Shown one piece after another: positions 60,171-64,000 of a stretch of 64,000 bases of DNA; positions within the stretch are counted from its first letter, which is position 1; every line of letters begins with the position of its first letter. The stretch comes from Pseudomonas baetica (GTDB taxonomy: Bacteria; Pseudomonadota; Gammaproteobacteria; Pseudomonadales; Pseudomonadaceae), in the NCBI RefSeq assembly GCF_002813455.1, contig NZ_PHHE01000001.1, positions 5,080,001 to 5,144,000 of the forward strand, written 5' to 3'. Both the position numbers and the translations under genes were made by a program. The notes below the pieces were generated by a model. It saw only the letters and a program-made list of their open reading frames with translations. It did no database searches and was not told the origin of the DNA.

Positions 60171-61820
60171 ATGTTCAAGTTAAAAGCCGTGCGCCCGGAA
60201 TGGGTGACGTTGATCGCCAGCGCCTTTCTTTTGCTGGGTTTCAATTTTGTGCTCTGGCAGCACCTGTTCGAGATCACCGCCGGGGACGGCAAAGGCATCG
60301 TCATGCGCGTGGCTTTCGGGGTGATGATCTTCGCGGCGTTCAACATTGTGCTGACGTGTTTGGCCTTCCGTTCGCTGCTTAAACCGGTGCTGACGCTGAT
60401 GTTTCTGATCAGCGCCGGTGTGGCTTATTTCATGAGCCAATATGGCGTGATGATTGACGCGGGCATGTTGCGCAACTTTGCCGAAACCAATGTCACGGAA
60501 GTGCGTGATCTGCTGTCTCTGAAGTTGTTTTCTTATATATTCCTGCTCGGCGTTATACCGTCCTGGTTGTTGTGGAAAGTTCCGGTAAACTATCGCCGCT
60601 GGCATCGCGAGTTGTTCAGCAAAGTTATTGTCAGTGTGGCGTCGGTTGCGGTTATCGGTGGTGTGGCGCTGGCGAACTATCAGGGCTTGTCGTCGCTGTT
60701 TCGCAATCATCATGAACTGCGTTTGATGCTGGTGCCGAGCAACTACATTGGTGCGTCGGCCGGTTACTTGCGTGAGCAGGTCGTCTCGGCTCGCCAGCCG
60801 TTCATCAAGGTCGGCGAGGACGCGCAACGCAACCCGAGTGTGAACATTCAGCCGCGTAAATCCCTGACCGTACTGGTGGTGGGTGAAAGTGCGCGTGCCG
60901 AGAACTTCGGCATTCTCGGTTATAACCGTGACACCACGCCGGAACTGGACAAGGAAGCGGGGCTGATCGCCTTCACCGACGTGCATTCCTGCGGCACTGA
61001 AACCGCCGTCTCGGTGCCATGCATGTTCTCCAACATGGGCCGCAAGGATTACGACGCCAGTAAAGCGAAGAACGAAGAAGGCCTGCTCGATGTGCTCAAG
61101 CGTGCCGGTATCGACGTGATCTGGCGCGATAACCAGTCCGGCTGCAAGGGCACTTGTGATCGTGTCACCTTGCAGGATGTCAGCAATTTGAAAGACCCGA
61201 CGCTGTGCGCCAACAGCGAATGCCGCGATGAAATCCTCCTGCAAGGTCTGCAGAGCTTTATTGATCATCTGGATAAGGACACCGTGTTGGTCCTGCATCA
61301 GATGGGCAGTCACGGCCCGGAGTACTTCAAGCGTTATCCAAAGGAATATGAGCACTTCACGCCCGTCTGTGAAAGTAACGCGCTGAACAATTGCAGCCGC
61401 GAAAGTATCGTCAACGGTTACGACAACACGCTGGTCTACACCGACCATGTGCTGTCGAGCCTGATCGATGTCTTGCGTGCCAACCAGGACAAAGTCGATA
61501 CCGCCATGCTGTATCTGTCGGACCACGGCGAGTCGTTGGGCGAGTACAACCTGTTCCTGCACGGCACGCCTTACCTGCTGGCGCCGGAGCAACAGAAACA
61601 TGTGGCGATGCTGGCGTGGTTCTCCGACAACTACCAGAAAGCCTATTCGGTCGACACTCATTGCCTGCAAATGAGCCGCGACAAACCGCTGAGCCAGGAC
61701 AACCTGTTCCACTCGATGCTTGGCCTGCTGGAGGTGCGCAGCAAGGTGTATCAGCCGGGGCTGGATATGTTCGCCGGTTGCCGGGGTGCGGTGATCGACG
61801 GCGTGCTGGCCAAGGACTGA
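60171..61820 (+). CDS. eptA: Phosphoethanolamine transferase EptA-like
   Basis: From the ATG at 60171 the 549-aa protein has five N-terminal membrane helices (about 9-180) and a periplasmic alkaline-phosphatase-like domain: VVGESARAENFGILGYNRD, catalytic Thr in SCGTETAVSVPCMFS, SDHGESLGEYNLFLHG, and several disulphide Cys. It adds phosphoethanolamine to lipid A and confers polymyxin tolerance. EptB/OpgE-like paralogues are alternatives. No PmrA box is visible upstream. REPINs flank it on both sides. Confidence 0.9.
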   Translation: MFKLKAVRPEWVTLIASAFLLLGFNFVLWQHLFEITAGDGKGIVMRVAFGVMIFAAFNIVLTCLAFRSLLKPVLTLMFLISAGVAYFMSQYGVMIDAGMLRNFAETNVTEVRDLLSLKLFSYIFLLGVIPSWLLWKVPVNYRRWHRELFSKVIVSVASVAVIGGVALANYQGLSSLFRNHHELRLMLVPSNYIGASAGYLREQVVSARQPFIKVGEDAQRNPSVNIQPRKSLTVLVVGESARAENFGILGYNRDTTPELDKEAGLIAFTDVHSCGTETAVSVPCMFSNMGRKDYDASKAKNEEGLLDVLKRAGIDVIWRDNQSGCKGTCDRVTLQDVSNLKDPTLCANSECRDEILLQGLQSFIDHLDKDTVLVLHQMGSHGPEYFKRYPKEYEHFTPVCESNALNNCSRESIVNGYDNTLVYTDHVLSSLIDVLRANQDKVDTAMLYLSDHGESLGEYNLFLHGTPYLLAPEQQKHVAMLAWFSDNYQKAYSVDTHCLQMSRDKPLSQDNLFHSMLGLLEVRSKVYQPGLDMFAGCRGAVIDGVLAKD

Positions 61821-61843
61821 GCGGGTTTTCACCGGTCACCTCT

Positions 61844-61920
61844 GTAGGAGCTGCCGCAGGCTGCGATCTTTTGATCTTCAAAAACAAGATCAAAAGATCG
61901 CAGCCTGCGGCAGCTCTACG
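61844..61920. repeat. REPIN downstream of eptA
   Basis: TGTAGGAGCTGCCGCAGGCT at 61844 and its complement ending at 61920 form a nearly perfect inverted pair with a loop of about 6 bases, close to the copy upstream of eptA. Confidence 0.92.
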
Positions 61921-62057
61921 TTACGGGCCTGTCTGTTTCCTCTGTCAGACTATTCTTGCTCTTTGGCAGGACCTTTCGTTACAGCTCTTGCCCTTCGCAG
62001 GCGCGTAAATCGCCAGTGGCGATATATACTGCGCGCCATTCTTCAAGGGAGAGCCGT

Positions 62058-63191
62058 GTGGCCATCGATATTCACTGGATTCGCGACAACGAAAGCCTCG
62101 CGCAATTTTGCGCCGAGTGGCAGCAGCTGCCTTTCGTGGCCCTCGACACCGAATTCATGCGGGTCGACACCTTCTATCCCATTGCCGGTCTGCTGCAGAT
62201 CGGCGACGGCAAACGCGCCTACCTGATCGATCCGCTGACCATCAACGCCTGGCAACCGCTGGCGGCATTGCTGGAAAACCCGGCGGTGCTCAAAGTCCTG
62301 CATGCCTGCAGCGAAGACCTCGAAGTCCTGTTGCGCCTGACCGGCAGCCTGCCGGCACCGATGTTCGACACCCAACTGGGCGCCGCTTATCTGAACCTCG
62401 GTTTCTCGATGGGGTACTCGCGTTTGGTGCAGGCCGTGCTCGGCATCGAACTGCCGAAGGGCGAGACTCGCTCCGACTGGTTGCAGCGCCCGTTGTCCGA
62501 CACGCAAATCAGCTACGCCGCCGAAGATGCTGTGCATCTGGCGGAGGTTTTCGTACAGCTTCGGCCGAAACTGTCTGACGAAAAATTCGCCTGGGTGCTG
62601 GAGGACGGCGCCGAACTGGTCGCCAATCTGCGTCGGGAAACCGATCCGTATGAGGTCTATCGCGAGGCCAAACTGGCGTGGAAACTGTCCCGTGCACAAC
62701 TGGCCGTGCTGCGTGAGCTGTGCGCCTGGCGCGAACGCGAGGCCCGTGCCCGTGACCTGCCACGCAACCGCATTGTCCGTGAGCATTCGCTGTGGCCGCT
62801 GGCCCGCACGCAACCGGACTCCCTCAGTGCGCTGGGCAAGATCGAAGACATGCACCCGCGTACCGTGCGTCAGGACGGCGAATTTCTGCTTGATCTGATC
62901 AAGCGCTCTGGCAGTGTGGGGCCTGACCAATGGCCGCCCGCTGTGCCGGAGCCGTTGCCGATCGAAGCGGCTGCATTGATCAAACAACTGCGCGCCCTGG
63001 GTCAGGCCGAGGCCGAGCGTCTGGACATCGCGCCAGAGCTGATGCTGCGCAAGAAAACCCTCGAGGCGCTGGTCAAAAGCGGCTTCCCCGAGGGCCCTTA
63101 CCAATTGCCTGAGTCGCTGCGTGGCTGGCGCCGCGAACTCATGGGTCAGAAGCTGCTCGACAGCCTGGCCACCGCCGGAGAACAGCCTTGA
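62058..63191 (+). CDS. rnd: Ribonuclease D
   Basis: The start is the GTG at 62058 with AAGGGAGAG upstream, giving 377 aa. The DEDD exonuclease motifs are visible: [38 protein letters not shown] and YAAEDAVHL. Two HRDC domains follow (about 210-290 and 300-370). RNase D trims tRNA and other stable RNA 3' ends. The ycgL gene starts inside its stop codon. Confidence 0.94.
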   Translation: MAIDIHWIRDNESLAQFCAEWQQLPFVALDTEFMRVDTFYPIAGLLQIGDGKRAYLIDPLTINAWQPLAALLENPAVLKVLHACSEDLEVLLRLTGSLPAPMFDTQLGAAYLNLGFSMGYSRLVQAVLGIELPKGETRSDWLQRPLSDTQISYAAEDAVHLAEVFVQLRPKLSDEKFAWVLEDGAELVANLRRETDPYEVYREAKLAWKLSRAQLAVLRELCAWREREARARDLPRNRIVREHSLWPLARTQPDSLSALGKIEDMHPRTVRQDGEFLLDLIKRSGSVGPDQWPPAVPEPLPIEAAALIKQLRALGQAEAERLDIAPELMLRKKTLEALVKSGFPEGPYQLPESLRGWRRELMGQKLLDSLATAGEQP

Positions 63192-63481
63192 AACGTATTT
63201 GCTCCATTTACCAAAGCTCGAAACGTAGCGGCATGTACCTTTACGTGCTTAAAAGTGATGCCCTCGAGCGCGTGCCGGAAGCGCTGATGCTGGCCTTCGG
63301 CAAACCGAAACACTCGTTCGATCTGGTGCTTTCGCCGGAGCGCAAACTGGCCAGCGAGGACATCGTCGTGGTTCTGGAAAACCTCGACAAGCAGGGCTAT
63401 CACCTGCAAATGCCACCGGCCGAGGACGAGTACATCGAGCACTTGCCCGAAGAGTTGCTGCGACGCAACGACCCGGTCTGA
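63188..63481 (+). CDS. YcgL-domain protein
   Basis: The 97-aa protein starts at a TTG at 63188 that overlaps the rnd stop, so it is translationally coupled. It is the conserved YcgL fold: [19 protein letters not shown] at the start, [20 protein letters not shown] in the middle and [11 protein letters not shown] at the end. The function is unknown; the link to rnd is conserved in Pseudomonas. Confidence 0.92.
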   Translation: MKRICSIYQSSKRSGMYLYVLKSDALERVPEALMLAFGKPKHSFDLVLSPERKLASEDIVVVLENLDKQGYHLQMPPAEDEYIEHLPEELLRRNDPV

Positions 63482-63586
63482 TCGACGAGGCCCTGTTCTG
63501 GGCCTCTGCTAACCCTGGAACTGTTTTTACCGCGATGGCCGCCCTCAATCCGGCGGCTGTCTGCACGGTTTGCGAAAGGTTTGAAG

Positions 63587-64000
63587 ATGCGCGTTCTGAT
63601 TGCTGAACACGACCACGCGATATACGCCCGGCTGCTGCAACAGGCAGCGCCCGAACTCGACGTGCTGACCAGCGGCGACTCCGCTGAGCTGGCTCGTCAG
63701 GCCGCCGATTGCCCCGTATGGCTGGGTCAGCCTGATCTGCTGGCGACCCTGTTGCGTCAGGGCCATCAACCGCAATGGCTGCAATCGACCTGGGCCGGCA
63801 TCACGCCGTTGCTTGCCGGCGGCTTGTGCCGGGATTACCGCTTGACCCGCGCGGTGGGAATTTTCGGCCAGGTGATGGCTGAATACGTGCTGACTTACAT
63901 GCTTGGGCACGAACGCGAAGTGCTGGCGCGACTGGTCAGCCAGGTTGAGCGCAAGTGGGACAACCGCACCGGGCAGAGTCTGGTCGGACGCAAAGTATTG
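63587..64000 (+). CDS. D-2-hydroxyacid dehydrogenase (partial, runs off right edge)
   Basis: An ATG at 63587 opens a frame of 138 codons that reaches the window end without a stop. It starts MRVLIAEHDHAIYARLLQQA and continues with a typical D-2-hydroxyacid dehydrogenase catalytic half (WLQSTWAGITPLLAGG, VMAEYVLTYMLG). The NAD-binding Rossmann motif begins just past the edge (LVGRKVL). It probably reduces glyoxylate or hydroxypyruvate. It is separated from ycgL by 105 bases. Confidence 0.85.
   Translation, partial: MRVLIAEHDHAIYARLLQQAAPELDVLTSGDSAELARQAADCPVWLGQPDLLATLLRQGHQPQWLQSTWAGITPLLAGGLCRDYRLTRAVGIFGQVMAEYVLTYMLGHEREVLARLVSQVERKWDNRTGQSLVGRKVL

Noticed and set aside
60180..61832. A 550-aa frame antisense to eptA, and similar long antisense frames in mucD, tctA and rnd
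   Set aside because: High-GC shadow frames: His/Gln/Arg-rich, no ribosome sites, and opposite to genes with clear motifs.

Overview
The window comes from a Pseudomonas chromosome, most likely the P. fluorescens group. The core genes are GC-rich and lie in familiar Pseudomonas orders (nadB-algU-mucA-mucB-mucD; bcp-gcvR-dapA-bamC-purC; rnd-ycgL). A phaG gene is present, mucC is absent, and REP/REPIN palindromes sit between genes.

Positions 1 to about 12,150 form an AT-richer integrated mobile element whose left end lies outside the window. At its right end are a P4-type tyrosine integrase and an intact tRNA-Gly(CCC). Just beyond is a second tRNA-Gly(CCC) that has a promoter but has lost its T-arm and 3' end. 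The element appears to have broken the resident tRNA gene and supplied a replacement. It also carries an AlpA-like regulator, a phage GPA-type HUH replication endonuclease with two palindromic boxes in front of it, and a ColE1-type mobilisation set: mobC, a MOB_HEN-like relaxase mobA, and an MbeB-like gene nested out of frame inside mobA. A candidate oriT lies in front of mobC. At the left edge an XRE regulator faces a small membrane-protein gene across twin CTAAG-N5-CTTAG operators. It is best read as an integrative mobilizable element.

The cargo of most interest is a pair of overlapping reverse transcriptase genes (417 and 655 aa) with YVDD catalytic motifs. Their architecture fits the two-enzyme antiphage system DRT type 3. 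The roughly 500-base stretch upstream of the pair has no convincing gene. On the same strand it contains ACACAC followed one base later by a hairpin, enclosed by a longer-range pairing. This is what I would expect of the DRT3 template RNA. A second strongly foldable segment, with ACACAC/GTGTGT in a closing stem, lies downstream of the operon.

From 12,300 to 16,600 the core holds phaG (PHA precursor supply), rsuA (16S rRNA modification), a small cysteine-rich protein and a Cache-GGDEF diguanylate cyclase. From 16,600 to 24,900 is an AT-richer accessory patch: a Tyr-rich lipoprotein, a glycosyltransferase, an unknown membrane-anchored protein and a very large RTX-type protein whose reading frame is broken twice. 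The first break sits on a T_TTT_TTG slippery heptamer and the second in a perfect 19-bp inverted repeat.

From 24,900 to 39,000 are an ECH/HIBYL-CoA hydrolase-like gene, ung, a complete tricarboxylate uptake module (AbrB-like membrane gene, tctA, tctB, tctC, OpdH-type porin, tctD, tctE), a HDOD gene, ygfZ, sdhE, ygfX and nadB. From 39,000 to 51,600 are the envelope stress operon algU-mucA-mucB-mucD behind two AlgU-type promoters, a BepA-like protease, tusA, an AI-2E family permease, bcp, gcvR, dapA, bamC, an MBL-fold gene, purC and tRNA-Ser(CGA). The right part holds a 1,166-aa multidomain glycosyltransferase, a DUF1508 protein, two LysR regulators around a CHMI gene, a CynX/NimT-type exporter, an eptA-type phosphoethanolamine transferase bracketed by two near-identical REPINs, rnd, ycgL and the start of a 2-hydroxyacid dehydrogenase that runs off the window.
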